This document shows, piece after piece, positions 17,913 to 27,629 of a DNA stretch of 64,000 nt; position 1 is the stretch's first letter; each line of letters begins with the position of its first letter. The notes beneath the pieces were generated by a model. It had not been told where the DNA came from. It did no database searches and was given only the letters and a program-made list of their open reading frames with translations. The position numbers and the translations under genes are program-made. Origin of the DNA: Erythrobacter ramosus (lineage in GTDB: Bacteria > Pseudomonadota > Alphaproteobacteria > Sphingomonadales > Sphingomonadaceae); contig NZ_WTYB01000001.1 in NCBI RefSeq assembly GCF_009828055.1, positions 1,193,183-1,257,182 on the forward strand. The letters are read 5' to 3'.

Positions 17913-18416
17913 TTAGGCGTAGGAGAGGTCTTCGCGGTCAGCCCGGCCGAATGCCATCGGCCCGGGATCGGCACGGTCGAAATTGTCGGTGGAAGCGCCG
18001 GTGCGGTTCCAGTCATAGACCGCGTGACGGCGCAGCACTTTCCACACACCCTCGCGCCGTTCGAAGGTATCGAGGTAACGCCCGGCAGCCACCATGAAAA
18101 GATCGCCATCGGGGCCTGCCAGAGTGTGGTGGGCGATGAAATAGCTCTCCCCCACCGCGCGGTCGCCGTCGACCGCGATCAGGCTTTGGCCGATCACGTG
18201 GTGGGTCTGCTTCATCGTCGCGAGCAAGGGCATAACCCACGCGACAAATTCCGTCGCCGTGCCGCTGAACAGGCCGTGGTCGTCGGTCGCATCGGGGTGG
18301 AACAGGCTGGCCAGCAGTGCGGCATCGCGCCGGTCAATCGCCCGCGCCATCTTGGCCACCAGCTCGACGCATTCAAGCTTGTCCGCCGCCAGCGCCAGTC
18401 GGGATTGCGTGTCCAT
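17913..18416 (-). CDS. SnoaL/NTF2-like protein
   Basis: A 167-residue protein of the cone-shaped NTF2-like fold: LECVELVAKMARAIDRRDAALLASLFHPDA at the start, then strands ESYFIAHHTL, FMVAAGRYLDTFERR and WKVLRRHAVYDW. The start at 18416 follows GAGGAGG. Members include dehydratases, isomerases, SnoaL-like cyclases and ring-hydroxylating dioxygenase small subunits. The HH pair in the pocket strand and the Asp near the N-terminus could be functional. It lies just downstream of a TonB receptor on the same strand (57-base gap) and probably shares its transcript. Function unknown. Confidence 0.83.
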   Translation of the reverse strand: MDTQSRLALAADKLECVELVAKMARAIDRRDAALLASLFHPDATDDHGLFSGTATEFVAWVMPLLATMKQTHHVIGQSLIAVDGDRAVGESYFIAHHTLAGPDGDLFMVAAGRYLDTFERREGVWKVLRRHAVYDWNRTGASTDNFDRADPGPMAFGRADREDLSYA

Positions 18417-18473
18417 CTGCCGCCCTCCTCTGCGCAAGGCGGGCCCGGACGCGAGCGCCCGGGCCGCTTTGCT

Positions 18474-20840
18474 TTAGAACTCGATGCTCAGTTCGACGCC
18501 GCCTTCGCGGTTGGCGCTGACCACACCGAAGTAGAACACCCCGGCATCAAGCGTGTTGGTGATGCGATTGCCCTTGTTGAGCAGATCGCGGCCATAGACG
18601 GCGATCCGCAGGCGCTTGAAGCTGTCTCCCGAGTGAATGAACGCGAGCGAGGCATCCAGAGTGGTGTGCGCAGCGATGGTATCCCGGTTGCGCCCGGCCG
18701 GGTCACGCCGCGGCGATGTGAAGAAGTCATCGAGATAGGCAAGGTTGGTGTTGAAGTTGATGCTGTTGCGATCATCCAACGCCTTGTCGTAGTCGAGACC
18801 GACATTGCCCGACCACTTCGGCGCACGGCGGAAATTCGCGACGTTTGTGATGTCGACGAATTGGCCGGGGTTGGCGAGATTGGGGATCAGGAAGTCGTCA
18901 TACTTGGCCGAGAGGTATGCCCCTGCTGCCCGGAAGGTCAGTTCAGGCGTGGCCCGGGCGATCAGTTCAAGCTCGATCCCCTTGGTCTCCGCGCTGGCGG
19001 CGTTGTCGACGATGGTTTCGGTCCCGCCGCCCGTGGCCGGACGGATGATTTCTTCCTGCTTGTCGTTGTACTTCACAATGAACGCGGCGGCGTTGAGCTG
19101 AACCTTGCCATCGGCAAATTCGGTCTTGGCGCCCACTTCGAAGCTGTCGACGGTTTCAGGCTCGTACGGGCCGATCGCAGCGGCGGTGGTGGCGCGGCCG
19201 TTCCAGCCGCCGGAGCGGAAGCCCCGTGACCAGCTGCCGTAGATCAGCGTATCGTCGGTCGGCTTCCAGTCGAGGATCACGCGCCAGGTCGGATCGCGCC
19301 AGGTCTTCTTGCCATCCGCGCTGAAGGGCACGGCGAGGGTCTGGTCGAGCTCGAACTCCTTGGTCTCGATCGTGTAGCGCCCGCCTGCGGTCAGGCGGAT
19401 ATTGTCGCTCAACTTGAAGATCGATTCTGCGAACACCGCGAAGGACCGCAGATCCTGCGCTGCCGTCGCGCTCTGGATCGGCACATTGATCGCGGTCGGC
19501 GCGGGCACCGCCGGCGGGAACAGCGGCACGGCAAGATAGGCAAGGCCACCGCGCGTGCCGTTGAACAGGTTAGGCCGGATCGAATAGCTGGTGTTGAGGT
19601 AATAAACCCCGGCCACGATATCCATCCAATCGGTAATGTCGCCCGCGACGCGGATTTCCTGGCTGAACTGCTTGTAATCCTGATCGCGCGCGGCGACGAA
19701 CAGCGGCACGCCTGCCCCCGGCACTCCGGTATAGGAGACCGGCGGCGTCCCGGTGTTTTCTTCGAGCAGCTGGTCGTTGGATTTGCGGAAGCCGGTGATC
19801 GCCGTGACGTTGAAATTGCCGACCTTGCCGTTCATTTCGAGGCTGGCGGCCCAGCCTTCGAAGAAGCTTTCAAACGGGATGCTGGTGTTGGCGAGCCGGA
19901 AGTTCTCGGTCGCCTGCCGCACCGCGCCCTGCGTGTCGCAGCCCAGATCGCCGAGGCCGATGGCGCGGGTGTAGTCGCAGATGTTCCCGCCCGCGCCGAA
20001 CGCCAGGCCGGAGGCGCGCGTCAGGTTGATCGCGGTGGGAAACTTAGAACGGTCCTTGTTGTAGGCAACACTCGCCAGGGCGGTGAAGTCGCCGAGTTCG
20101 AGCAGCGCCGTGGCGCTGATGTTGTAGATGTCGCGACCGTCTTCGCGTTCGTTGGTGTAGCGGTTGATGGTCGGCGAATCCGACGTGCGGCGCAGACCTG
20201 CAAGCTTGATCGACAGGGCATCGCCGATCTGGGGCAGGTTGAGCACGCCTTCGAGATCGAGCGCGTTGAAGCTGCCATAGCGCGCCTTGAACTTGCCGCC
20301 GAGCTCGCCAGTGGGGCGGGTATGGCGCACGCTGATGGTGCCGCCAATGGTATTGCGCCCGAACAAAGTGCCCTGCGGCCCGCGCAATACTTCGATCGAT
20401 TCCAGATCGTCGAAGTCGATATTGGCACCGGTGTTTGTGCCGAGGAACACGCCGTCGATCACCACGCCGATGGCGGGGTCGAAGGTCTTTTCAAGGTCCG
20501 CAAAGCTGATCCCGCGGATCGACGCGCCGAGCGCCTGACCACTGAAATTGATCCGGCTCAGCTGCACGTTGGGCAGCAGGCGTTGCAGGCTGTTGACGTC
20601 GGTTATGACGACCTGTTCGATCGATTGGGCCGAGACAGCGCTGATCGCAATCGGGGTGTCTTGCAGGGTCTCCGTCCGGAACCGCGCGGTAACGACGATT
20701 TCCTTGATCGAATCGTCATCCGGCGCTGCTTCCTGCGCCGCAGGATCGGCCGTCTGCGCGAAAGCCGTCGTCGCTGACAGGGCTGTGCTCAGAAGGGCCG
20801 CCCGAAGGAACGTCCGTCGCGCTCTGGTCGTCAATGTCAT
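18474..20840 (-). CDS. TonB-dependent receptor
   Basis: A 788-residue outer-membrane receptor of full length. A signal peptide ends near AFAQ, the TonB-box region KEIVVTA follows, then the plug (SLQRLLPNVQL, GVVIDGVFLG, VEVLRGPQGTLFGRNTIGG-type block here with IEVLRGPQG). A 22-strand barrel comes next with [14 protein letters not shown] and ends in a terminal Phe. It resembles the large sphingomonad group of receptors for aromatic, terpenoid or carotenoid-like ligands rather than siderophores. Two carotenoid-oxygenase-family genes are divergent from it, which suggests a hydrophobic polyene or stilbenoid ligand (inference). Confidence 0.95.
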   Translation of the reverse strand: MTLTTRARRTFLRAALLSTALSATTAFAQTADPAAQEAAPDDDSIKEIVVTARFRTETLQDTPIAISAVSAQSIEQVVITDVNSLQRLLPNVQLSRINFSGQALGASIRGISFADLEKTFDPAIGVVIDGVFLGTNTGANIDFDDLESIEVLRGPQGTLFGRNTIGGTISVRHTRPTGELGGKFKARYGSFNALDLEGVLNLPQIGDALSIKLAGLRRTSDSPTINRYTNEREDGRDIYNISATALLELGDFTALASVAYNKDRSKFPTAINLTRASGLAFGAGGNICDYTRAIGLGDLGCDTQGAVRQATENFRLANTSIPFESFFEGWAASLEMNGKVGNFNVTAITGFRKSNDQLLEENTGTPPVSYTGVPGAGVPLFVAARDQDYKQFSQEIRVAGDITDWMDIVAGVYYLNTSYSIRPNLFNGTRGGLAYLAVPLFPPAVPAPTAINVPIQSATAAQDLRSFAVFAESIFKLSDNIRLTAGGRYTIETKEFELDQTLAVPFSADGKKTWRDPTWRVILDWKPTDDTLIYGSWSRGFRSGGWNGRATTAAAIGPYEPETVDSFEVGAKTEFADGKVQLNAAAFIVKYNDKQEEIIRPATGGGTETIVDNAASAETKGIELELIARATPELTFRAAGAYLSAKYDDFLIPNLANPGQFVDITNVANFRRAPKWSGNVGLDYDKALDDRNSINFNTNLAYLDDFFTSPRRDPAGRNRDTIAAHTTLDASLAFIHSGDSFKRLRIAVYGRDLLNKGNRITNTLDAGVFYFGVVSANREGGVELSIEF

Positions 20841-20909
20841 CCTACTCTCCCCAAGATGAAATTCTTTTGAGCCTTTGTCTTGCAGCGCAGAGCGCGCTGC
20901 CGCGGCTTT

Positions 20910-20925
20910 AATTGCAAGAATTGCA
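20910..20925. promoter_or_regulatory. tandem AATTGCA repeat upstream of TonB receptor
   Basis: AATTGCA occurs twice, nine bases apart, in the 281-base space between the divergent receptor (start 20840) and carotenoid oxygenase (start 21122). It is AT-rich against its surroundings and could be part of a promoter or regulator site. The rest of this space holds no credible gene. Confidence 0.25.
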
Positions 20926-21121
20926 TAGTATCACGGCACCAGCGGCAACTGTCCAAATTGAGCGGGTGGCCTTGTCAGCCAAGTTGCCGTTACGGTTCGG
21001 CGGTTTTGACCTGTCTACTGGGGTCATGCACCTGATATTTCTGGGGGCAGTGGGCACTTGTAATATTGCTATAACTGCAATGAAATTGATCTAGCGCGTC
21101 TTCGAAAAAGAGGCTCCAGCC

Positions 21122-22615
21122 ATGAATGCACCCGGCACAATCCTCCCGCCAAACGGGGCCGATCCTTATGGCCACCCCGGGTTTGACCCGGTGCATACGG
21201 AACTGCGCGGCGTGCCGCTGGCGATCGAGGGGGAATTGCCGCCAGAACTTGACGGCGTGTTCCTGCGCAATGGCACCAATGCGCGATTTCCCCCGCGCCG
21301 CCGCCGCCACATGTTCGATGGCGAGGCAATGCTCCACATGATCGAATTGCGCGGCGGAGAGGCGCGCTATTCCAACACCTATGTCCGCACGCCGCGCTCG
21401 GCCTGGATCGAGCAGGCGGGGCGCAACCCCTTCATGGGGATCGCCGATCTCACCAGCGGCGGCAAGGGCGCGCTCGCCGGGCTGATGGTGGAGCGGCTAA
21501 AGGTCCGCTTCGGTCTACTACCTCGCCTCAGCGCAATCGAAGCGGGCAGCAATGGCACGGCGGTGCTGCACCATGACGACCGGCTCTACTGCTTGCAAGA
21601 GACGGCGCTGCCGTTCCGGCTCGATGTGGCGCGCGATGCGCAAGGCTGGCTGACGCTCGACGGGCGCGGCGCCAACGAGACCTTCGGCGGCACACTCACC
21701 TGCCCCTTCAGCGCCCACCCCAAGACAGATGAGACGACCGGCACGGTCTATTCGATCGGGCAGGATTTCACCGCGGGAACGACGCACCTCACCCGGCTGG
21801 AGCGCGGCGGGGCGATCAGCACCAGCACCGTAATGCACTCAAAGCCCGCCGCCTTCTTCGTGCATGATTATATCCTGACAGACACGCACATCATCTTCCC
21901 CGACAGCTCGCTGCGCTTCAATCCCGGCGGGCTCGCGGGGCCGGGGGCGAGCGTGGCGCAGTTCGATGCCAAGCAGCCCCTGCGCTTCGGCGTGATCGCG
22001 CGCGACCACCGCGAAGGCGATCCGGTGCGCTGGTTCGAGACCGCCGTGCCCGGCCATATCTGGCACATCGCCAATGGCTGGGAAGCGGACGGCGCGCTGC
22101 ATATCTACGCCCCGGTGTTCCGCGACTATCCGCCGTTCATGCCGATCCATACCCCGGCGGAGCCCCACACGCAATTCGTCCACTGGCGGCTCGATCTGGC
22201 GAGCGGGGAGGTGACCGAGCGTGTGCTGCTCGATCACCATTACGAACGCCCCGGCATCGACTGGCGCCGCCATGGCGAGCGGGCGCGCTACACCTGGCTG
22301 CTTGATGAAGCGGGCGGCGTGATGGGGCAGGGCGTGCTCAAGTACGACCTCTTTGAGGAGCGCGAGGCCGGGTATCTCGATTACGGCGGGCTGCTCGGCG
22401 GCGAGCCGGTGTTCGTGCCGCGCGGGGAGGGTAAAGGCGAGGATGAAGGCTGGCTGGTCGACCTGCTCGCCGATGGCACGCGCGCGGTCCTGATCGTCGC
22501 CGACGCCGCCACCATGACCGAGCAATGCCGCATCCCGCTGCCCCAGCCCGTGCCGTACGGCGTCCACGCCCTGTGGCTGGATCGCGCCGCGACCGATGCC
22601 CTCATCGCGGGCTGA
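21122..22615 (+). CDS. carotenoid oxygenase family protein (RPE65/CCD/LSD type)
   Basis: A 497-residue seven-bladed propeller enzyme. The four iron-binding His are seen in FSAHPKTDETTG, FFVHDYILTD, GHIWHIANGW and YGVHALWLD. The opening GELPPELDGVFLRNGTN is typical. The family splits a C=C bond with O2: carotenoids, apocarotenoids, or lignin-derived stilbenes (lignostilbene dioxygenase). An AAAGAGG-like site precedes the ATG. It is followed by a paralogue 72 bases on, and the two probably form one transcript divergent from a TonB receptor. Substrate cannot be told from sequence alone. Confidence 0.94.
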   Translation: MNAPGTILPPNGADPYGHPGFDPVHTELRGVPLAIEGELPPELDGVFLRNGTNARFPPRRRRHMFDGEAMLHMIELRGGEARYSNTYVRTPRSAWIEQAGRNPFMGIADLTSGGKGALAGLMVERLKVRFGLLPRLSAIEAGSNGTAVLHHDDRLYCLQETALPFRLDVARDAQGWLTLDGRGANETFGGTLTCPFSAHPKTDETTGTVYSIGQDFTAGTTHLTRLERGGAISTSTVMHSKPAAFFVHDYILTDTHIIFPDSSLRFNPGGLAGPGASVAQFDAKQPLRFGVIARDHREGDPVRWFETAVPGHIWHIANGWEADGALHIYAPVFRDYPPFMPIHTPAEPHTQFVHWRLDLASGEVTERVLLDHHYERPGIDWRRHGERARYTWLLDEAGGVMGQGVLKYDLFEEREAGYLDYGGLLGGEPVFVPRGEGKGEDEGWLVDLLADGTRAVLIVADAATMTEQCRIPLPQPVPYGVHALWLDRAATDALIAG

Positions 22616-22687
22616 GATGCCCCTCATAATGCTAGCAGAAGGCTGCCTCCCGCTGTGGCAGCTTCTCCCCAAACCGGAGCAGGAACC

Positions 22688-24133
22688 ATGACTCAGCCGT
22701 TCTTCAATCACCCCTACCTGTCGGGCCATCACGAGCCAGTGCGGTTTGAAGCGACCGCGCCCGATCTGATTGTCGATGGCGATCTCCCGGCGGATCTCGC
22801 CGGCGTGTTCTACCGCAACGGGCCAGAGCCGCTCTATCCGACGCGCGAGGGGGATTATCACTGGTTTGACGGCGACGGCATGGTCTACGCCATGCATTTT
22901 CAGGACGGGCGCGTGTCCTTGCGCAATCGCTGGGTGCGCACCGAGAAGTTCGAGCTGGAGAAAGCCGCTGGTCGTCGGCTCTTCGGGATGTTCGGCAACC
23001 CGATGACGTCCGATCCGCAGGTGCAGGGCAAGCATTACAACACTGGCAATACCAACATCATCCTGCACGGTGGCAAGCTGCTCGCGCTGATGGAAGGTTC
23101 GCAGCCGGTGGCGATGGACCCGTTCGAGCTGACGACACTGGGCGTGCATGATTATGACGGCACAATCGCCTCGACCTTCTCGGCCCACCCCAAGATCGAT
23201 TATGCCACCGGCGAGCTGGTGAACATCGGCGCCAACATCAACGGCTGGACCGGGGAAGCCGCGCTGCAATACACCATCACCACCGCCGAGGGCGTGGTGC
23301 GCCATGCGGTGACGCTGCCGATACCGCACTTCGCGCTGATCCACACCTTCTTCCTCACCGAAAACTGGGTAGTGATCCCGGTGGTGCCGCTCGATACCGA
23401 CATCCAGCGCGGGATGCGCGGCGGGCCGATGACCGCGTGGAACACAGGCCGCCCGACCAAGCTCGCGATCCTCCCGCGTGAAGGCACGGCGGATGATGTG
23501 CGCTGGTTTGAGTTCGACCCGCGCCACATGTTCCACGAATGCAATGCCTGGGAGGAAAACGGCCAGATCATCGCCGATGTCGCCGCTGCCAACGGCACGG
23601 CGCTGTTCCCCGATCAGGATGGCAACTGGCTGACCCACGCGGACACCAAGATGTCGCTGCGCCGCTGGACCATCGACATTGCCGGGGCGAGCATGAAGGA
23701 AGAAACCCTCAATGATCGCGACATCCAGTTCCCGCGTCCCGATGACCGGATGATGGCGCGCAAGACCCGCCACGCCTATGGCAACATGAACCTCTATTCG
23801 GTCGATGGCCGGGTCGACGGGATGGACGCGGTGCTGCATTTCGACACAGCGAGCGGCAAGGAGGATTTCTACCACTTCGGCCCCGGCTCTGCCGCAGGCG
23901 AGCTGGTCTTCGCCCCGCGCGTCGGCGCGACCCACGAGGCTGATGGCTATGCGATGACCCTGGTGCATCGCGCCAATTCGCCCACCAGCGAACTCGCGAT
24001 CTTCGCTGCTACCGATATTGCCGCAGGGCCAATCGCGACGGTGCGCATCCCCTTCCGGGTGCCGTCAGGCTTCCATTGCAATTACTATTCGGCGGACAAT
24101 CCGTTTTACGAAGCGGTGGCGAACGCGGGGTAG
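22688..24133 (+). CDS. carotenoid oxygenase family protein (RPE65/CCD/LSD type), paralogue
   Basis: A 481-residue enzyme of the same family as its upstream neighbour but clearly diverged. Iron ligands are the His in FSAHPKIDYATG, ALIHTFFLTE, RHMFHECNAW and GFHCNYYS. FYRNGPEPLYP and WFDGDGMVYAM are family blocks. The start at 22688 has AGGA five bases upstream. Sphingomonads often carry several such enzymes, including lignostilbene dioxygenases. The tandem pair may cleave two related polyenes or stilbenes. It ends three bases from the convergent arsH stop. Confidence 0.94.
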   Translation: MTQPFFNHPYLSGHHEPVRFEATAPDLIVDGDLPADLAGVFYRNGPEPLYPTREGDYHWFDGDGMVYAMHFQDGRVSLRNRWVRTEKFELEKAAGRRLFGMFGNPMTSDPQVQGKHYNTGNTNIILHGGKLLALMEGSQPVAMDPFELTTLGVHDYDGTIASTFSAHPKIDYATGELVNIGANINGWTGEAALQYTITTAEGVVRHAVTLPIPHFALIHTFFLTENWVVIPVVPLDTDIQRGMRGGPMTAWNTGRPTKLAILPREGTADDVRWFEFDPRHMFHECNAWEENGQIIADVAAANGTALFPDQDGNWLTHADTKMSLRRWTIDIAGASMKEETLNDRDIQFPRPDDRMMARKTRHAYGNMNLYSVDGRVDGMDAVLHFDTASGKEDFYHFGPGSAAGELVFAPRVGATHEADGYAMTLVHRANSPTSELAIFAATDIAAGPIATVRIPFRVPSGFHCNYYSADNPFYEAVANAG

Positions 24134-24136
24134 CGC

Positions 24137-24882
24137 CTAGGCCCCAGTGATCCCTGCCGCATCAGCCGGGGTTTCGACTGGCGTGCCTTGGTCCTTGCGC
24201 TCGGAGTAGCGATCCACCAACTGCTCGGCATGGGGTCGCAGCAGGACAGTGAAGCGCACCAGTTCCTCGACCACGTCGACGATCCGGTCGTAATAGCTCG
24301 ACGGGTTCATCCGCCCGGCCTCGTCGAATTCCAGATAGGCTTTGGCGACCGAGGACTGGTTGGGGATAGTGAACATCCGCATCCAACGCCCGAGAATGCG
24401 CAGGGTGTTGACGCTGTTGAAGCTCTGCGATCCGGCGCAAACCTGCATCACCGCCAGCGTGCGCCCCTGCGTCGGGCGCAGGCCCTGATAGGCGAGCGGC
24501 AGGTGGTCGATCTGGGTTTTCATGATCCCGGTGATCTGGCCGTGGCGTTCGGGGCTGCACCACACCTGCCCTTCGGACCACAGCGAGTGTTCGCGCAATT
24601 CGTGCACCGCCGGATGATCGTCGCCCGCGATAGCGTCCGGCATCGGCAGATCGCGCGGATCGAAGATACGGGTCTCGCACCCGTAGAATTGCAGCAGCCG
24701 CGCCGCCTCCTCGACCACGAGCCGCGAAAAGGACCGCTCACGCAAGGAGCCGTAGAGCAGCAGGATGCGCGGCGGCGGATCAAGCGGGCCGAGGCCGAGC
24801 GCCGGGCGGAGATGCGCGTATTCCGGCTTCAGCGCGGGCAAATGCGCCGGATCGGGCAGGGTTCTGAGCCACTGATATTCGG

Positions 24883-24886
<4 letters not shown>
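24137..24886 (-). CDS. arsH: ArsH, organoarsenical/NADPH-FMN oxidoreductase
   Basis: A 249-residue flavoprotein with [15 protein letters not shown] (FMN phosphate loop), the ArsH block [25 protein letters not shown] and [17 protein letters not shown]. ArsH oxidises trivalent organoarsenicals or reduces quinones and metals with NADPH. It overlaps acr3 by four bases and is the last gene of the ars operon. Length and motifs are normal, so the call is firm. Confidence 0.95.
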
Positions 24887-25934
<1,048 letters not shown>

Positions 25935-25938
<4 letters not shown>

Positions 25939-26444
25939 GCCGCAGCCCCTTCTAGCGCGCCAATGTCGGCAAGCGCAGCCTTCAGCGCGGGTGTGCTGAG
26001 CGCCGCTCTGTCGAGCGCAAGGAATGCCCGCACCCGCATTTCCAGCAAGCGCCAAGTTTCCTCGAAGGCGGCATCCACTTCGGCTTCGGTGCCGGAGACG
26101 TCTGCCGGATCGGGCAGGCCCCAATGGGCTTTAAGCGGGCTGCCGAGGAACACCGGACAGGCTTCGCCCGCGGCATTGCCGCACACGGTGATCGCCAGAT
26201 CGATCCGCGGCGCGCCAGGGGCCGTGAACTCGTCCCAGCTTTTCGACCGGAAGGCGGCGGTGTCGATCCCGCGCCGCGCCAGCAGCCTGAGCGCGCCCGG
26301 ATGCGGAACGCCCTTGGGCCTGCTACCTGCGCTGAAGGCCCGCGCCCGGCCTTGGCCGAGATGGTTGAACAGTGCTTCGCCGAGGATCGAGCGGGCCGAA
26401 TTGCCGGTGCACAGGACCAGCACAGTGAAAGGGGTGTCGGTCAT
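25935..26444 (-). CDS. arsC: arsenate reductase, low-molecular-weight phosphatase type
   Basis: A 169-residue protein with the PTP loop [14 protein letters not shown] at the N-terminus (CX5R), [23 protein letters not shown] in the middle and the general-acid loop [11 protein letters not shown]. It reduces arsenate to arsenite before export by the neighbouring Acr3. The spacing of the second Cys ([12 protein letters not shown]) fits the glutaredoxin/thioredoxin-dependent LMW-PTP type. The stop overlaps the acr3 start. Confidence 0.94.
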
Positions 26445-26451
26445 CCTGTCC

Positions 26452-26802
26452 TCAGCCGTGGGGTTCGCAGGCCAGTCCGGCCATCAGATCGGAGCACATT
26501 TCGGGTGCGCCTTGGCAGCAGTCCTGCATCAGGAAAGTGAGTAGGCGGCGCATTCCGGGATAATCGGCGCGGTAGTGGATCAGGCGACTTTCGCGCTCGG
26601 ACTGCACCAGCCCGGCGCGCTCGAGCGTCGCCAGATGATGCGACATGGTCGAGGGCGGCACGCCCTGATGTTCGGCAATTGCGCCAGCGATCATGCCATC
26701 AGGGCCGGCCTTGACCAGCATCCGAAACACCGCGAGCCGCGTTTCGTGGGCGAGCGCACCCAGCGCATCCACCGCCCAGACCTGCGTGCCAAGATCGTCC
26801 AT
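26452..26802 (-). CDS. arsR: ArsR-family arsenic-responsive repressor
   Basis: A 116-residue winged-helix protein. The recognition helix is GVPPSTMSHHLATLERAGLV and the wing is SERESRLIHYR. Instead of the E. coli sensor site in helix 3, it has a C-terminal Cys cluster, Cys95-Cys96 and Cys103 (CCQGAPEMC), close to that of the Acidithiobacillus-type ArsR, so As(III) sensing there is likely. Start 26802 is chosen over an upstream ATG that would run through the operator. Seven bases separate it from arsC, so it autoregulates the operon. Confidence 0.93.
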   Translation of the reverse strand: MDDLGTQVWAVDALGALAHETRLAVFRMLVKAGPDGMIAGAIAEHQGVPPSTMSHHLATLERAGLVQSERESRLIHYRADYPGMRRLLTFLMQDCCQGAPEMCSDLMAGLACEPHG

Positions 26803-26822
26803 TACGCTACCTTTCGAGAATG

Positions 26823-26878
26823 ATCGAAATAACTCAGGCCACGCCCGAGTCAATCCTCATTTCGAAAGTTATCGAATT
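26823..26878. promoter_or_regulatory. candidate ArsR operator
   Basis: Upstream of arsR, TTCGA and TCGAA form an inverted repeat with a six-base spacer (26861-26875, inside ATTTCGAAAGTTATCGAAT). A related half site ATCGAAATAACT lies at 26823-26834. AT-rich symmetric sites directly before arsR are the usual binding place of the repressor. The exact footprint is inference. Confidence 0.5.
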
Positions 26879-26893
26879 GACGGTGCCGGTAGC

Positions 26894-27619
26894 TCAGCAA
26901 CCCAGTTGATCGGCAAGGTCGGTCAGGCTGGTGGCGGACCATTCCCAAGTCTGGATGTAATCGGCATCGGGTGCCGGCGCGCCGCCATATTCGTCCGGGC
27001 GGTCGACATAGGCAGTCAGCAATCCGCAGGCGCGGGCGGCAGCAAGATCGCCGTGGTGCGCGGCGACGAGGCTGAGCTCGCCCGGCGCAATGCCCAGCAG
27101 TTCGGCGGTGCGCAGGTAGGCTCGGGGATCGGGCTTGTAAGCTCCGCTCACCTCCGCGCCGAGGATCGCGTCCCACGGCAACCCGCCATGCCGGGCCATC
27201 GCCACCAGCAGCGCGACATTGCCGTTCGACAGCGTGACAATCGGAAACCGCGTCTTGAGCCGGGTCAGCCCCGCCACCGCATCGGGCCACGGGTCGAGCC
27301 GGTGCCACGCCCGGTTCCAGTCGGCCAGCAGCGCCTCGTCGATCCGGCCGGGATCCACGCTCCATTCGCGCAAGGTCGCCTCGAGCATTTCGCGGTGAAG
27401 CACGTCGAGCGGGACGAAGGCCCGGCCCGATTTCTTCATCCCGATCATCGCCGCGATATATTGCCGGCGCCAGGCATCGGCGAAGGCTGCGGCGGTGCCG
27501 GGGTCCTGTCCAATCCGCTCCAGAAACACGGCGGATTCGCGCGTGACGCTCGTGCGCCAGTCGACCACCGTGCCGAACACATCGAAGGCGAGGGCTTTGG
27601 GCAGAGTGGGTTCTGGCAT
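26894..27619 (-). CDS. HAD-family hydrolase, haloacid dehalogenase type II
   Basis: A 241-residue HAD enzyme. Motif I AFDVFGTVVDW holds the nucleophile Asp, motif II is VTLSNGN, motif III the Lys of YKPDPRAY, and the last motif VAAHHGDLAAARACGL. These match L-2-haloacid dehalogenase type II, including the alpha-helical cap with Arg/Trp residues. Family members also act as phosphatases, so dehalogenation is not proven. The start at 27619 is the first ATG giving the canonical N-terminus. Confidence 0.88.
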   Translation of the reverse strand: MPEPTLPKALAFDVFGTVVDWRTSVTRESAVFLERIGQDPGTAAAFADAWRRQYIAAMIGMKKSGRAFVPLDVLHREMLEATLREWSVDPGRIDEALLADWNRAWHRLDPWPDAVAGLTRLKTRFPIVTLSNGNVALLVAMARHGGLPWDAILGAEVSGAYKPDPRAYLRTAELLGIAPGELSLVAAHHGDLAAARACGLLTAYVDRPDEYGGAPAPDADYIQTWEWSATSLTDLADQLGC

Positions 27620-27629
27620 GGTGCCCGGT

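Noticed and set aside
20912..21094. 60-codon open frame in the receptor/dioxygenase gap
   Set aside because: No ribosome site, no motif, and it lies across the expected divergent promoters.
21839..23968. 709-codon open frame on the minus strand
   Set aside because: It is antisense to the two carotenoid oxygenase genes, has no family motif, and is rich in His/Arg/Gly as shadows in high-GC DNA are.
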